Counted from the stretch's first letter, positions 27,110-36,521 are shown. The stretch is 64,000 bases of DNA from Pseudoxanthomonas sp. F37 (GCF_022965755.1 NZ_CP095187.1:2604001-2668000); one strand, 5' to 3'. The notes: a model not told the origin generated them from the sequence alone. Numbers and translations are program-made.

Positions 27110-27622
27110 ATGCGGCAAGTCTTCTCCAGCCAGCGCATCGAAACCGTCGAGGGCGTGGCCAGGCTGCTGACCGATGCGGGCATTCCCGTGCACATCAGCA
27201 ACGGGCGCTCCTACCAGAGCAAGCGCAGCGGACAGTTCAGCTATACCGAGCCGGTGAAGGCACAGCAGCAGCCCGCCGTCTGGGTGCGCCATGCCGAGGA
27301 CCAGCCGCGCGCGCGCGAACTGCTGCGACAGGCCGGCCTGCTGGAAACCACGCGCCCGGGCCAGGGACCCACGCTGACCTTCCGCAGCGCACAGGACACG
27401 CCCGCCGTGCCGCAACGTTCCTGGGCCTGGCGTATCCGCCTGGTCCTGCTGGCGCTCATCGCGCTGGCCGCCGCCATCATGTGGATGCGGCGCCCGGTGC
27501 CTGCCCCTGCCCCTGCCGCTCCGCTCCCCTCGCCGCCGCAGACGCAGCCGGCGCCGGCGGCGCCGGCCGACGAAGCGCCGGAGGAAGAGCGCATCCGCAT
27601 CCAGCCTGCCACCGGCGGCTGA
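27110..27622 (+). CDS. DUF2007-like protein with a C-terminal membrane anchor
   Basis: This 170-residue protein is of unknown function. The N-terminus (about 1-80) reads like the DUF2007 ferredoxin-like domain: MRQVFSSQRIETVEGVARLL, AVWVRHAEDQPRARELLRQAG. One transmembrane helix spans about 107-127 (IRLVLLALIALAAAIMWM), followed by a Pro/Ala-rich tail ending in charged residues. Such proteins are often annotated in xanthomonads as 'pathogenicity-like', without proven role. It follows tesB by 10 bases. Confidence 0.7.
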   Translation: MRQVFSSQRIETVEGVARLLTDAGIPVHISNGRSYQSKRSGQFSYTEPVKAQQQPAVWVRHAEDQPRARELLRQAGLLETTRPGQGPTLTFRSAQDTPAVPQRSWAWRIRLVLLALIALAAAIMWMRRPVPAPAPAAPLPSPPQTQPAPAAPADEAPEEERIRIQPATGG

Positions 27623-27663
27623 CCGCCTGGCCGCGGTGTCCGGTCACATCCGTCGCCCCGGCC

Positions 27664-27698
27664 CGTCAGGGTCATCAGCCCACCCGATGATCCTGACG
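27664..27698 (+). promoter_or_regulatory. Hairpin immediately before the first sigma-factor fusion gene
   Basis: CGTCAGG (27664-27670) pairs with CCTGACG (27692-27698) and TCATC (27672-27676) with GATGA (27686-27690), with one G-U pair between, around a nine-base loop. The structure ends two bases before the ATG at 27701, and no Shine-Dalgarno sequence is visible. It could control translation, or be a dyad operator for an autoregulated promoter. Confidence 0.4.
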
Positions 27699-27700
27699 CC

Positions 27701-28915
27701 ATGAACGCCCTCGCCCTGGACCTGATGCTGCAGACCGAACTGCCCGCCGCCACGCGCGGCAGCCAGGAGGCCTACGGCCGCATCGTCCAGGCCTGCCAGA
27801 ACACCGTCACCGCCATCGCGCTGGCGATCACCCGCGATGTGCAGGCCAGCGAAGACATCGCGCAGGAGGCCTTCCTCAAGGCATGGCAGCAGTTGGACCG
27901 GCTGAAGAACACCGCCAGCTTCCTGCCGTGGCTGCGCCAGATCACCCGCAACCTCGCCCGCGACTGGCTGCGCGCGCAGCATGGGCGCCCGATGTCGGGC
28001 GAAGTGGCCGAGATCGCCATCGGCATGGCGGCCGATCCCGACCCCACGCCGGCCGAACGCCTGCTGCGGACGGAAGAGGAAGGGGTGGCGGCCGACATCA
28101 TTTCGTCCCTGCCGGAAGACAGCCGCGAGGCGCTGCTGCTGTTCTATCGCGAAGGTCAGAGTTCGCAGCAGGTCGCCGACCTGCTGGGCCTCAGCGATGC
28201 CGCCGTGCGCAAGCGGCTGTCGCGCGCGCGCGCCCTGGTGCGCGACGAGTTGCTGCAGCGGTTCGGCGGATTCGCGCGTTCCTCGGCACCGACCGCGGCC
28301 TTCACCATGGTCGTGCTGGGTGGACTGGTCGGCGCCATGCCGGCGGCCAGCGCGGCGACGGTCATCGGCTCCGGCGTGCTGGGCACGGGGCTGTTGGGCA
28401 AGCTGGGCACGGGCGGCCTGACCACCGGCGGCGTTACCGGCGGGGTGGCCGGCGGCTCGCTGGGCGTCATCCTCGAACACGTCACCCACCATCCCGCCGC
28501 TCTCGGCGGTGCGGTGGGCGGCGTGATCGGCGGCCTGGTCGGGTATGCCTTCACCTGGTGGTATCTGGCCCGCTTCTGCCAGACCGCCCAGCAACGCCTT
28601 CAGGTACGCCGCTTCATGGCGCTCAATGCCGGCACGGGGGCGGCCTGGATGGTCGGCCTGATGCTGGCGACCGTGCTGGCCCCGGGGTGGCAGGTGATCC
28701 TCGCCGTCACCGTGGCGGGGATGTGCGTGATCAACTACCAGTACCTGGTCACCCTGCCCCGCATCATGGACCCGATCCTGGCCCATCCCGCCAACGCCCG
28801 GCGCCGGCGGGGCTACGACTACATCATCGGCCGCAAGGCGGTGGCGCTGACCAGCGTGTTGGCCCTGGCGGCGATCCTGTACGCGCTGGTGGGCAGCGGA
28901 CGCCTGGCCTTCTAG
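27701..28915 (+). CDS. Sigma-70/ECF-like factor fused to a polytopic membrane domain, copy 1
   Basis: This 404-residue protein has sigma region 2 at about 18-92 (EAYGRIVQACQNTVTAIAL, ASEDIAQEAFLKAWQQLDRL, FLPWLRQITRNLARDWLR) and sigma region 4 at about 134-190 (LPEDSREALLLFYREGQSS, VADLLGLSDAAVRKRLSRAR). A C-terminal half of about five hydrophobic segments follows, including a Gly-rich pair (about 200-290) and helices near 305-350 and 380-400. The membrane half replaces a separate anti-sigma factor: the sigma domains would be tethered to the inner membrane. A paralogue follows directly. Signal and regulon are unknown. Confidence 0.8.
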   Translation: MNALALDLMLQTELPAATRGSQEAYGRIVQACQNTVTAIALAITRDVQASEDIAQEAFLKAWQQLDRLKNTASFLPWLRQITRNLARDWLRAQHGRPMSGEVAEIAIGMAADPDPTPAERLLRTEEEGVAADIISSLPEDSREALLLFYREGQSSQQVADLLGLSDAAVRKRLSRARALVRDELLQRFGGFARSSAPTAAFTMVVLGGLVGAMPAASAATVIGSGVLGTGLLGKLGTGGLTTGGVTGGVAGGSLGVILEHVTHHPAALGGAVGGVIGGLVGYAFTWWYLARFCQTAQQRLQVRRFMALNAGTGAAWMVGLMLATVLAPGWQVILAVTVAGMCVINYQYLVTLPRIMDPILAHPANARRRRGYDYIIGRKAVALTSVLALAAILYALVGSGRLAF

Positions 28916-28993
28916 TTCCCGCATCGCGCCGCCCGGGTCACACTCGGCGCCGCCGGTCGTCGTGCCTGCACGAACCGGACGAGCGGAGACCCG

Positions 28994-30139
28994 ATGGATA
29001 CCTTGACGATCGAACTTTCCCTGCGTGATGCATTGCCGGCCGCTGCGCGCGGCGACCAGGCCGCCTACGGCCGCGTGGTCGCGCTGTGCCAGAACGCCGT
29101 CACCGGCATCGCCCTGGCGATCACCCGCGACGTACACGCCAGCGAAGACATCGCCCAGGAGGCCTTCCTGAAAGGCTGGCGCCAACTGGCGACGCTGAAG
29201 AATCCCGACAGTTTCCTGCCGTGGCTGCGCGAGATCACCCGCAACCTGGCCCGCGACCACCTGCGCGCCCAGCGGCGGCGCCCCATGACCGGCGAGGCCG
29301 CCGAGATCGTATTGACGCTGGCCGCCGACACCGCGCCCACGCCCGCGGAAACGCTGCTGCAGACCGAACAGGAAGCCGCGGCGCGCGAAGTGATCGCCGC
29401 CCTGCCGGAAGACAGCCGCGAAGTGCTGCTGCTGTACTACCGCGAGGGCCAGCGCTCGCAGCAGGTCGCCGCGCTGCTCGGCATCACCGATGCCGCCGTG
29501 CGCAAACGGCTCTCGCGCGCACGCCAGTATGTGCGCGAGGAACTGATGGTGCGCTTCGGCGAGTTCGCGCGCGCTTCGGCGCCGTCTGCGGCATTCGCCA
29601 GCGGCGTCCTGGGCGTGATCGCGATCGCGGCGCCACCGTCGGCGGGCGCGGTGGTACTGGGCGCCGGTGGCGCAGCAGCCGGCAAGGGCCTGCTCAAACT
29701 GGTGGGAGGCGCGCTGGGCGCGGCCGCGTTCGGCACGCTGGTCGGCATCGGCGCGGTGTGGTTCGGCATCCGCAAGCCGTTGAAGGATCCGCTGGACGCG
29801 CGCGAGCGGCGCGACCTGGTGTTCTATGGCGCGTTCTGCACCCTGCTGATTCTCGGCTTCATCGTCGGCATCCTGGCACTGACGCAGGTGCGCGGCTGGA
29901 TGCCTCACCTGGGACTGACCCTGGTCTACATGGGCGGCATCTGCTGGGCCAGTGCGATCTGGCTGCCGCGCATCCTGCGGCGGCGTCAGGCCCGTGACCT
30001 CCAACGCGACCCGGAAGGCACGCGGCGGCAAATCGAACGCCAGCGCTTCTGGCGCGTGTGGGGGCTGGTGATCGCGATCGGACTCGCAAGTGCGGGCGTG
30101 ATCGCCGGGTTGGTGATGTCCGGCCGCCTTTCGTTCTGA
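28994..30139 (+). CDS. Sigma-70/ECF-like factor fused to a polytopic membrane domain, copy 2
   Basis: This 381-residue tandem paralogue of the preceding gene keeps a near-identical sigma half (AYGRVVALCQNAVTGIALAI, SEDIAQEAFLKGWRQLATL, LPEDSREVLLLYYREGQRSQQVAALLG, DAAVRKRLSRAR). The membrane half has diverged and contains about four helices, the last near the C-terminus (WGLVIAIGLASAGVIAGLV). GGAG lies seven bases before the ATG. Strong conservation of the DNA-binding part with divergence of the membrane part suggests two inputs to overlapping promoters, a duplication that could respond to different membrane cues. Function is unproven. Confidence 0.8.
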   Translation: MDTLTIELSLRDALPAAARGDQAAYGRVVALCQNAVTGIALAITRDVHASEDIAQEAFLKGWRQLATLKNPDSFLPWLREITRNLARDHLRAQRRRPMTGEAAEIVLTLAADTAPTPAETLLQTEQEAAAREVIAALPEDSREVLLLYYREGQRSQQVAALLGITDAAVRKRLSRARQYVREELMVRFGEFARASAPSAAFASGVLGVIAIAAPPSAGAVVLGAGGAAAGKGLLKLVGGALGAAAFGTLVGIGAVWFGIRKPLKDPLDARERRDLVFYGAFCTLLILGFIVGILALTQVRGWMPHLGLTLVYMGGICWASAIWLPRILRRRQARDLQRDPEGTRRQIERQRFWRVWGLVIAIGLASAGVIAGLVMSGRLSF

Positions 30140-30150
30140 AGCCCGATGGC

Positions 30151-30178
30151 GCGTGCACCCGGATGGCCGGGTGCACGC
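30151..30178. terminator. Perfect 12-bp hairpin between convergent genes
   Basis: GCGTGCACCCGG (30151-30162) pairs perfectly with CCGGGTGCACGC (30167-30178) around ATGG, in the 47-base gap between the second sigma fusion and the EF-hand gene. The position suits a bidirectional terminator, though U-tracts are absent. Confidence 0.6.
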
Positions 30179-30186
30179 CGTTCCGC

Positions 30187-30909
30187 TCAGCGGCGGGCGG
30201 GCCTGCCCGCGGCCAGCTCATCCTTCGACAGCGAACCGTCCTTGTCGGTGTCGAGCGCGTCGAAGCGGCTGGCCAGGCGGCCGTCCTTCACTTCCTCGCG
30301 CGACAGGCGCCCATCCTTGTTCGCATCCGCCGTCGCGAAACGTTGGTCCATGCGGGCCTGCATGCGCTGGCCGGCCTCGGCACGGCGCGCGGCGTGGGCC
30401 TGGTCGATCTCGGCGCGGGTCAGCTTGCCGTCCTTGTCGGCATCGGCCTTGGCGAACCATGCGTCGCGGCGCTGCTGGCCGCGCAATTCGCGGTCGAGGC
30501 GGTCGATCGCGCCGTCCTTGTTGGCGTCCAGCCTGTCGAAGCGCCCGGCGAACGACGGATCGGCTGCCGCCTCTGCACGGCTGACCTTGCCGTCGCCGTC
30601 GGCATCGAGCTTCCTGAAGGCCATCGCACCGCGTTCTCCGCCGCCATGCCGGCCGGGGCCGCGCATGCCCTGGCGGTGCGGACGTTCCTCGGCGCTGAGC
30701 TTGCCGTCGCCGTTGCTGTCCAGGTCGGCGAAGCGTTCGGCCAGGCGCGGATGCGCGGCGGCTTCGGCCTTGTCGATCGCGCCGTCATTGTTCTTGTCCA
30801 GGCTCGCGCGCGCCGGCTTCTGCGCATCTGCGGCCTGCGTGGCGGCCAGCGTGGAGCCGGCGCCGAGGGCGGCCAGCACGGCCACGAAAAGCAGGGTCTT
30901 GCGGTTCAT
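30187..30909 (-). CDS. Exported protein with seven EF-hand calcium-binding loops
   Basis: This 240-residue protein has a signal peptide (MNRKTLLFVAVLAALGAGSTLA). Seven 12-residue EF-hand loops follow, all starting with Asp and ending in Glu or Asp: DKNNDGAIDKAE (38-49), DSNGDGKLSAEE, DADGDGKVSRAE, DANKDGAIDRLD, DADKDGKLTRAE, DANKDGRLSREE and DTDKDGSLSKDE. It should bind several calcium ions in the periplasm or outside the cell as a buffer or sensor. GGAGA lies before the ATG. No enzymatic domain is seen. The high number of regular loops in a bacterial protein of this size is notable. Confidence 0.9.
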   Translation of the reverse strand: MNRKTLLFVAVLAALGAGSTLAATQAADAQKPARASLDKNNDGAIDKAEAAAHPRLAERFADLDSNGDGKLSAEERPHRQGMRGPGRHGGGERGAMAFRKLDADGDGKVSRAEAAADPSFAGRFDRLDANKDGAIDRLDRELRGQQRRDAWFAKADADKDGKLTRAEIDQAHAARRAEAGQRMQARMDQRFATADANKDGRLSREEVKDGRLASRFDALDTDKDGSLSKDELAAGRPARR

Positions 30910-31053
30910 CGTGTTCTCCTGGAGACGCGGCGCCAACTGCGCCACTGGCAGGGAAAACGCCCGCGTGCGGTCCGGGTTGACGCGTGGGCGTGCGCGTTCA
31001 GCCGGCGGACGGTCGCGGCCCACGCGACGCGGGCGCCGCAGTATGCTGCGGGC

Positions 31054-31638
31054 ATGTCCCACGCCCTCGCCCGCGCCGTTTCGACCTTCGGCCATCCGAT
31101 GCTGGTGCTGCCGCTGGCGGTGGTGGCGATCGCCCTGGCGCGCGGGGACCGCGCCGCCGCGGCGTGGTCGGCGGCGGGATTCGGGGTGTTCGCCGTCCTC
31201 GTCATGGGCTATTCGGCCTGGCAGGTGCGTCGTGGCCGCTGGGCCCACGTGGACGCCAGCGCACGCCACGAACGCGGGCATCTGAACCGTTTCCTGTTCG
31301 CGGCGCTGGCGGCCGGCGCGGCGCTGCTGGCATGGCGCGGCACGCAGCCGGTGTTCGCGCTGGGCCTGGCGATGTCGGCGGCGATGATCCTGGCGGCGAT
31401 GGCCACCGCACGCTGGTGCAAGCTGTCGCTGCACATGGCGTTCGCGGTGTTCGCCGCGTGGATGCTGGGCGAACTCGGTACGGCCTGGACGCTGGCGGCC
31501 CTGCTGTTCGCCGTCGCGGTGGCGTGGTCGCGCCTGGCGCTGCACCGGCACGAGCCGCGCGACCTCGTGGCCGGCGCGATCGCGGGGACGCTGGCGGGCG
31601 CCGCGTTCTGGCCGCTCGCCGCACGCTGGATGCCATGA
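31054..31638 (+). CDS. Polytopic membrane protein, PAP2-like
   Basis: This 194-residue protein has about six hydrophobic segments. [13 protein letters not shown]-type sequence near residues 168-180 ([22 protein letters not shown]) matches the last block of the PAP2 phosphatase signature (SRxxxxxHxxxDxxxG). [14 protein letters not shown] corresponds to the middle His block. The first KxxxxxxRP block is weak. It may dephosphorylate a lipid or be a non-catalytic relative. Its stop overlaps the start of bpt (ATGA). Confidence 0.65.
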   Translation: MSHALARAVSTFGHPMLVLPLAVVAIALARGDRAAAAWSAAGFGVFAVLVMGYSAWQVRRGRWAHVDASARHERGHLNRFLFAALAAGAALLAWRGTQPVFALGLAMSAAMILAAMATARWCKLSLHMAFAVFAAWMLGELGTAWTLAALLFAVAVAWSRLALHRHEPRDLVAGAIAGTLAGAAFWPLAARWMP

Positions 31639-32360
31639 CCATGGGCGAGAACACCCAGCCGATCGACGACCTGCGCCTGTTCCACACCGGCGAGCATCCA
31701 TGCGGCTACTGGCCGGACCGGGTGGCGCGCGACCTGGTGCTGGATCCTCGCGACCCCCGCCTGCCGCAGCTGTACCCCGACGCGCTGTCGTGGGGCTTCC
31801 GCCGCTCGGGCGACATCGTCTACCGCCCGCACTGCCGGCAGTGCCGCGCATGCGTGGCGGTGCGCATCCCGGTGGCGGACTTCGCGCCCGACCGCAGCCA
31901 GCGGCGCTGCGCCGCGCGCAACGCCCGTGTCGAAACGCGCATCGTCGCGGCGCTGCGGAACGAGGAGCACCTGGCGCTGTACCAGCGCTATCTGGCCGCG
32001 CGGCATCCGCTGGGCGGCATGGACGAGCATGGCGCCATCGAGTTCGACCAGTTCCTGGTGGGCAGCTGGTCGCGTGGCCGCTTCGTGGAACTGCGCGAGG
32101 ACGGCGAGCTGCTGGCGGTGGCCGTGACCGACGTGATCGCCGGCGCGCTGTCGGCCGTGTACACCTTCTACGATCCCGCACAGGAGGCGCGCAGCCTGGG
32201 CACGCTGGCCATCCTGCGCCAGATCGAATGGGCGCGACGCGACGGCTACGCGCACCTGTATCTGGGCTACTGGATCGAGGGTCATCGCAAGATGGACTAC
32301 AAGCGGCGCTTCCGGCCGCTCGAGCACTTCGACGGCCGCCAGTGGCGCCGCGCCGGGTAA
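31635..32360 (+). CDS. bpt: Aspartate/glutamate leucyltransferase (Bpt)
   Basis: This 241-residue member of the ATE/Bpt family transfers leucine from Leu-tRNA to N-terminal Asp or Glu, marking proteins for ClpS/ClpAP degradation. Landmarks include [38 protein letters not shown] with the conserved Cys cluster, and [29 protein letters not shown] near the C-terminus with [19 protein letters not shown]. It is translationally coupled to the PAP2-like gene by an ATGA overlap. Confidence 0.93.
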   Translation: MTMGENTQPIDDLRLFHTGEHPCGYWPDRVARDLVLDPRDPRLPQLYPDALSWGFRRSGDIVYRPHCRQCRACVAVRIPVADFAPDRSQRRCAARNARVETRIVAALRNEEHLALYQRYLAARHPLGGMDEHGAIEFDQFLVGSWSRGRFVELREDGELLAVAVTDVIAGALSAVYTFYDPAQEARSLGTLAILRQIEWARRDGYAHLYLGYWIEGHRKMDYKRRFRPLEHFDGRQWRRAG

Positions 32361-32406
32361 GCGGCGCCAACGCGGGGATGTCATCCGCGCGTGGCATCAT
32401 GGCGGC

Positions 32407-33612
32407 ATGCGAATCCCTGCCGCCCTGTTCCCGATGATCCTCGCCCTGGCCGCCTGCAGCGGCACGTCCCCGCAGCGTGGAGATGCGCCCGCGCTCGCGA
32501 CCCCGATGCGCGTCGCCACCTACAACACATCACTGTATTCGGACGAGGCCGGCGGCGTGATCCGCCAGCTGCAGGGCGAGGATGCGCATGCGCGCAAGAT
32601 TGCGGCCGTGCTGCAGAAGGTGCGGCCCGATCTGGTGCTGCTGAACGAATTCGACTACGACCCGGCGCATCGCGCGGCCGACCTGTTCCAGGAGCGCTAC
32701 CTGGGTGTCGCCCAACCCGGTGGCGGCGAGCCGCTGCACTACCCGTACCGCTATCTGGCGCCGGTGAACACCGGCGTGCCCAGCGGGCTGGACCTGGACC
32801 GCAACGGCAGCGTCGGCGCCCAGGGCCGCGAGCGCGGCAACGACGCCTGGGGCTACGGCCTGCACCCGGGCCAGTACGGCATGCTGGTGCTGTCGCGCTT
32901 CCCGATAGACGAGGCCGGCGTACGCACCTTCCAGCTATTGCGCTGGAGCGCGCTGCCCGGCGCCACCAATCCGGTCGACCCCACCACCGGACAGCCGTTC
33001 TACGCCGACCACGTCTGGACGCAACTGCGGCTGTCGTCCAAATCGCACTGGGACGTACCGGTGCGCACGCCCGGCGGCACGCTGCACTTCCTGGTTTCCC
33101 ATCCCACGCCACCGGTGTTCGACGGCCCGGAAAACCGCAACGGACTGCGCAATGCGGACGAGATCCGGCTGTGGCGCGAATACCTCGCGTCCGGCGACGC
33201 GCCCTGGCTGTGCGACGACCAGGGCCGCTGCGGGGGCCTGCCCGCCGATGCGCGCTTCGTCATCGCCGGCGACCTCAACAACGATCCCGCCGATGGCGAC
33301 GGCCAGCACGAGGCCATCGTCGAACTGCTCGAACATCCGCGCGTGCTGCGCCTGGCCACCCCACGCAGCGAGGGCGGCGAGGAAACCGCGCTCGCCTACG
33401 CCGCCAAGGGCATGCAGCGCCGCGGTGCACCCGCACACGTCACCGGGGATTTCGGCCGCCGCAACGGCGCCCTGCGGCTGGACTACGTGCTGCCGTCCAC
33501 GGGCCTGACGCCCGTGGGCAGCGGCGTGTTCTGGCCGAAGAAGAGCCATCCGGACGCCGCCATCGCCGATGGCAGCGACCACCACCTGGTGTGGGTGGAC
33601 CTTACGCTGTAG
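32407..33612 (+). CDS. Endonuclease/exonuclease/phosphatase-family lipoprotein
   Basis: This 401-residue protein has a lipoprotein signal (MRIPAALFPMILALAAC, Cys17). The EEP fold motifs are VATYNTSLY, LVLLNEFDYD (metal-binding Glu), the internal His in VSHPTPPVFDGPE, FVIAGDLNNDPADGD (Asp/Asn pair) and the C-terminal DHHLVWVDL. Extracytoplasmic placement suggests a phosphodiesterase or nuclease scavenging phosphate or nucleic acids. Its 3' end overlaps the opposing short gene by 11 bases. Confidence 0.85.
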   Translation: MRIPAALFPMILALAACSGTSPQRGDAPALATPMRVATYNTSLYSDEAGGVIRQLQGEDAHARKIAAVLQKVRPDLVLLNEFDYDPAHRAADLFQERYLGVAQPGGGEPLHYPYRYLAPVNTGVPSGLDLDRNGSVGAQGRERGNDAWGYGLHPGQYGMLVLSRFPIDEAGVRTFQLLRWSALPGATNPVDPTTGQPFYADHVWTQLRLSSKSHWDVPVRTPGGTLHFLVSHPTPPVFDGPENRNGLRNADEIRLWREYLASGDAPWLCDDQGRCGGLPADARFVIAGDLNNDPADGDGQHEAIVELLEHPRVLRLATPRSEGGEETALAYAAKGMQRRGAPAHVTGDFGRRNGALRLDYVLPSTGLTPVGSGVFWPKKSHPDAAIADGSDHHLVWVDLTL

Positions 33613-33907
33613 GCGCCGACGCGGGCGCGGGAACGACCCGCGGCCCGAAACCGAACACGGCTTCGCTCTGCGCCGAGACGATCATCCGGATCATGCTGCC
33701 GGGCACCATCAGCTCCACCTGCACGTCGTGGCCTTCGGCGTCCTTGCCCACCAGGGTCATTTCGGTGAAGGCGCCGCCGGTGTCGATCTCCCGGCAGAAG
33801 ATGTGCGGCCCGTCGGGCTGGCTGGTAAGGTAGGGCTTGACCGCTTCGCCCAGCGCCTCCAGTGCCTGCGGGAAGAAGAACACGGCATAACCTCCATGGC
33901 CATTCAT
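33602..33907 (-). CDS. Conserved hypothetical protein, 101 residues
   Basis: The protein starts MNGHGGYAVFFFPQALEALGE and contains IFCREIDTGGAFTEMTLVG and VELMVPGSMIRMIVSAQS, ending in a Pro/Ala-rich tail. It has no signal peptide, membrane segment or recognisable catalytic motif. The alternating hydrophobic pattern suggests a small beta-rich fold. It follows purT by 10 bases on the same strand and is probably co-transcribed with it. Its stop overlaps the convergent nuclease gene. Function unknown. Confidence 0.7.
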   Translation of the reverse strand: MNGHGGYAVFFFPQALEALGEAVKPYLTSQPDGPHIFCREIDTGGAFTEMTLVGKDAEGHDVQVELMVPGSMIRMIVSAQSEAVFGFGPRVVPAPASAPTA

Positions 33908-33917
33908 CGCGCGCGCC

Positions 33918-35102
33918 TCACTTCAGTTCGATGGTGATCGCCGCGGCGGCGGCGCGGGCCTTGGAGCGGGCGATGTCGACGTCCTCGCCCCGCGCCAGGG
34001 TCACGCCGACACGGCGGTGGCCGTCCACGCGCGGCTTGCCGAACAGGCGCAGGCCGGTGTCGGGTTCCTCCAGCGCGCCTTCCACGTTGCCGAACACCGG
34101 CACGCCATGGCCGTGCGCCAGCATCGCGCATGAGGCCGACGGGCCGTTCTGGCGGATCACCGGGACAGGCAGGCCGAGGATGGCGCGCGCGTGCAGCGCG
34201 AACTCGGACAGCTCCTGCGAGGCGAGCGTGACCAGGCCGGTATCGTGCGGACGCGGCGAGACCTCGCTGAACCACACCTCGTCGCCCTTCACGAACAGCT
34301 CCACCCCAAACAGCCCCCAGCCGCCCAGGTCGTCGGTCACCGCCCGGGCGATCCGCTGCGCCCGCTCCAGCGCGCGCGGCGACATCGGCTGCGGCTGCCA
34401 GCTTTCGCGGTAGTCCCCGTCCTTCTGCCAGTGGCCGATGGGTTCGCAGAACGCGGTGCCACCGGCGTGGCGCACGGTCAGCAGGGTGATCTCGTAATCG
34501 AAGTCGATGAAGCCTTCCACGATGCAGCGGCCGGCGCCGGCGCGGCCGCCGGTCTGCGCGTACTCCCACGCCGGATCGATGTCGGACTCGCTGCGCAGCG
34601 TGCTCTGGCCCTTGCCGGAGGAGGACATCACCGGTTTCACCACGCACGGCAGGCCGATGGCACGCACCGCCTCGCGGTATTCGGCTTGCGTGTCGACGAA
34701 GCGGTACGGCGAGGTGGGCAGGCCCAGCGTTTCGGCGGCCAGCCGGCGGATGCCTTCACGGTCCATCGTCAGGCGCGCGGCACGTGCCGTCGGAATCACC
34801 CGGGCCGCGCCCTCCGCTTCCAGCGCGACCAGCGTCTCGGTATGGATCGCCTCGATCTCGGGCACGACCAGATGCGGCTGTTCCTGCGCGATGAGCGCGC
34901 GGATCGCGGCCGGGTCCAGCATGTCCAGGACGTGCGCACGATGCGCCACCTGCATGGCCGGCGCGTCGGCGTAGCGGTCGGCGGCGATCACTTCCACCCC
35001 CAGCCGCTGCAGCTCGATGGCCACCTCCTTGCCCAGCTCGCCCGACCCGAGCAGCAGGACACGGAAGGCGTGGGGAGACAGCGGCGTACCGAGCGTGACC
35101 AT
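33918..35102 (-). CDS. purT: Formate-dependent phosphoribosylglycinamide formyltransferase PurT
   Basis: This 394-residue ATP-grasp enzyme carries out formate + ATP + GAR to FGAR in purine synthesis. It starts [35 protein letters not shown]. The ATP-grasp region has [13 protein letters not shown] and the metal site [28 protein letters not shown]. The length is typical. The start at 35102 was chosen for the usual N-terminus; a longer frame passes through the promoter of the divergent SPFH operon. Confidence 0.96.
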   Translation of the reverse strand: MVTLGTPLSPHAFRVLLLGSGELGKEVAIELQRLGVEVIAADRYADAPAMQVAHRAHVLDMLDPAAIRALIAQEQPHLVVPEIEAIHTETLVALEAEGAARVIPTARAARLTMDREGIRRLAAETLGLPTSPYRFVDTQAEYREAVRAIGLPCVVKPVMSSSGKGQSTLRSESDIDPAWEYAQTGGRAGAGRCIVEGFIDFDYEITLLTVRHAGGTAFCEPIGHWQKDGDYRESWQPQPMSPRALERAQRIARAVTDDLGGWGLFGVELFVKGDEVWFSEVSPRPHDTGLVTLASQELSEFALHARAILGLPVPVIRQNGPSASCAMLAHGHGVPVFGNVEGALEEPDTGLRLFGKPRVDGHRRVGVTLARGEDVDIARSKARAAAAAITIELK

Positions 35103-35166
35103 GGGCGACTTCCAGGAAAGGGGGCGCCAGTGTAGCGGCCGGCCCGACGGAAGGTGGCACGGGCCG

Positions 35167-35198
35167 TTGACATTTGATATCAAATTGATATCTGATAC
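35167..35198 (+). promoter_or_regulatory. Promoter/operator of the SPFH operon: TTGATATC repeats one helical turn apart
   Basis: TTGACA (35167-35172) is a consensus -35 box, and TATCTG (35189-35194) is a possible -10. Within and after the spacer, TTGATATC occurs at 35174-35181 and 35185-35192, 11 bp apart. The first copy lies in the perfect 12-bp palindrome TTTGATATCAAA (35173-35184). A third partial unit, TGATAC, is at 35193-35198. Phased direct repeats over a promoter suit cooperative ribbon-helix-helix repressors, and such a protein is encoded in this operon. Confidence 0.6.
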
Positions 35199-35224
35199 AT
35201 GCAAGCCAACCAAGGGGACCGACC

Positions 35225-35347
35225 ATGCTCCATGTGATCAAGCAGATCCAGCGCCGCTGGCCCGCCCACGCGCACCGGATCACCTGCGGCCTGCTTCTTC
35301 TCTCCGTGGCCCTGCTCGCGCTGGGCAGCGGCCTGTCGCTGCGGTAA
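35225..35347 (+). CDS. Small single-pass membrane protein, 40 residues
   Basis: The frame encodes [19 protein letters not shown] followed by one hydrophobic helix (about residues 20-37: [18 protein letters not shown]) and a C-terminal Arg. AGGGG lies seven bases before the ATG, and the gene is the first of the SPFH operon, 21 bases ahead of it. Small membrane peptides like this may assist the stomatin-like partner. No homologue is recognised. Confidence 0.6.
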   Translation: MLHVIKQIQRRWPAHAHRITCGLLLLSVALLALGSGLSLR

Positions 35348-35368
35348 CCCCGTCCCGAGACCAAGACC

Positions 35369-36232
35369 ATGAAAGAGAACGCCAAGTCGTCGCTGCCCGG
35401 AATTCCCGCCCTGCTGGGCCTGCTGGTGCTGGCACTGGGAATCGCCGCCCTGTTCATCCATGGCGCCGTCCACAAGCAGCCCCTGTCCATGGGAGGGGCC
35501 GCCCTGCTCGGCTTCGCTGTCATGTTCCTGATGGCCGGGCTGTACAAGCTGGAGCCCAACCAGTCCGCCGTGCTCAGCCTGTTCGGCAAGTACGTGGGCA
35601 CGGTGAAGGACAACGGCCTGCGCTGGAACAACCCCTTCTTCAGCAAGCGCAAGGTCTCCCTGCGCATCCGCAACTTCGAAAGCAGCCGGTTGAAAGTCAA
35701 CGAACTGGACGGCAGCCCCATCGAGATCGCCGCGGTGATCGTGTGGCAGGTGGTGGATTCGGCCGAAGCCGTGTTCAACGTGGACGACTACGAGAGCTTC
35801 GTGCACATCCAGTCCGAAGCCGCACTGCGTGCGATGGCCTCCAGCTATCCGTACGACCAGCACGAGGAAGGCCAGATCGCGCTGCGCAGCCATCCGCAGG
35901 AAATTTCCCAGCATCTGCAGGAGCAGATCGCGGAGCGGCTGGGCAAGGCCGGCGTGGACGTGATCGAAGCGCGCATCAGCCACCTGGCCTATGCGCCCGA
36001 GATCGCCCAGGCCATGCTGCAGCGCCAGCAGGCCAATGCCGTGATCGCCGCGCGCACGCGCATCGTCGCCGGTGCGGTGGGCATGGTGGAGATGGCCCTG
36101 GCCGAGCTGCAGAAGAACGACGTGGTGAAGCTGGACGAGGAGCGCAAGGCGCAGATGGTCAGCAACCTGCTGGTGGTGCTGTGCGGCGAACGCGGCACCC
36201 AGCCGATCGTCAACACCGGCTCGATCTACTGA
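35369..36232 (+). CDS. SPFH/Band 7 (stomatin-like) membrane protein
   Basis: This 287-residue protein has two N-terminal hydrophobic segments (about 12-31 and 41-60), then the SPFH domain: [57 protein letters not shown], and a helical segment [36 protein letters not shown]. Such proteins assemble into membrane microdomain scaffolds. The coupled downstream genes (small membrane protein, RHH regulator, DUF4177-like protein) match a gene block often seen with this SPFH subtype. Role probably membrane stress or protein quality control, inferred from family. Confidence 0.88.
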   Translation: MKENAKSSLPGIPALLGLLVLALGIAALFIHGAVHKQPLSMGGAALLGFAVMFLMAGLYKLEPNQSAVLSLFGKYVGTVKDNGLRWNNPFFSKRKVSLRIRNFESSRLKVNELDGSPIEIAAVIVWQVVDSAEAVFNVDDYESFVHIQSEAALRAMASSYPYDQHEEGQIALRSHPQEISQHLQEQIAERLGKAGVDVIEARISHLAYAPEIAQAMLQRQQANAVIAARTRIVAGAVGMVEMALAELQKNDVVKLDEERKAQMVSNLLVVLCGERGTQPIVNTGSIY

Positions 36233-36245
36233 CAGGCGCCAGGCC

Positions 36246-36521
36246 ATGCACGCGCTCGCACCGCTCGTCCTCGCGCTCTCCGGCCTGCCCGCGCTGCTCA
36301 TCGGCGCGTGGGTGAGCCGGGCAGGCGACCCGCGTTCGCGCGGCATGGCCCTGCACTGGGTGCTGATCGGCCTGGCCATCCAGGCCGGCGCCGTGGCCGT
36401 GTACTGGGCGGGGGGCGACGACCGCCTGGCGCAGGGCGTCGTGATCGCGATGGTGGTGCTGGTCAACGCGCTGATCGTCTCGATGGTGCTGCAGTTGCGC
36501 CGCAGGGGTAAGCGCCAGTGA
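36246..36521 (+). CDS. Hypothetical three-helix membrane protein
   Basis: This 91-residue protein has about three hydrophobic segments (3-21, 36-55, 63-83) and a basic C-terminus (LRRRGKRQ). It starts 13 bases after the SPFH gene, and its stop overlaps the GTG start of the RHH gene (GTGA), so it is translationally coupled. No known domain; likely a partner of the SPFH protein. Confidence 0.7.
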   Translation: MHALAPLVLALSGLPALLIGAWVSRAGDPRSRGMALHWVLIGLAIQAGAVAVYWAGGDDRLAQGVVIAMVVLVNALIVSMVLQLRRRGKRQ

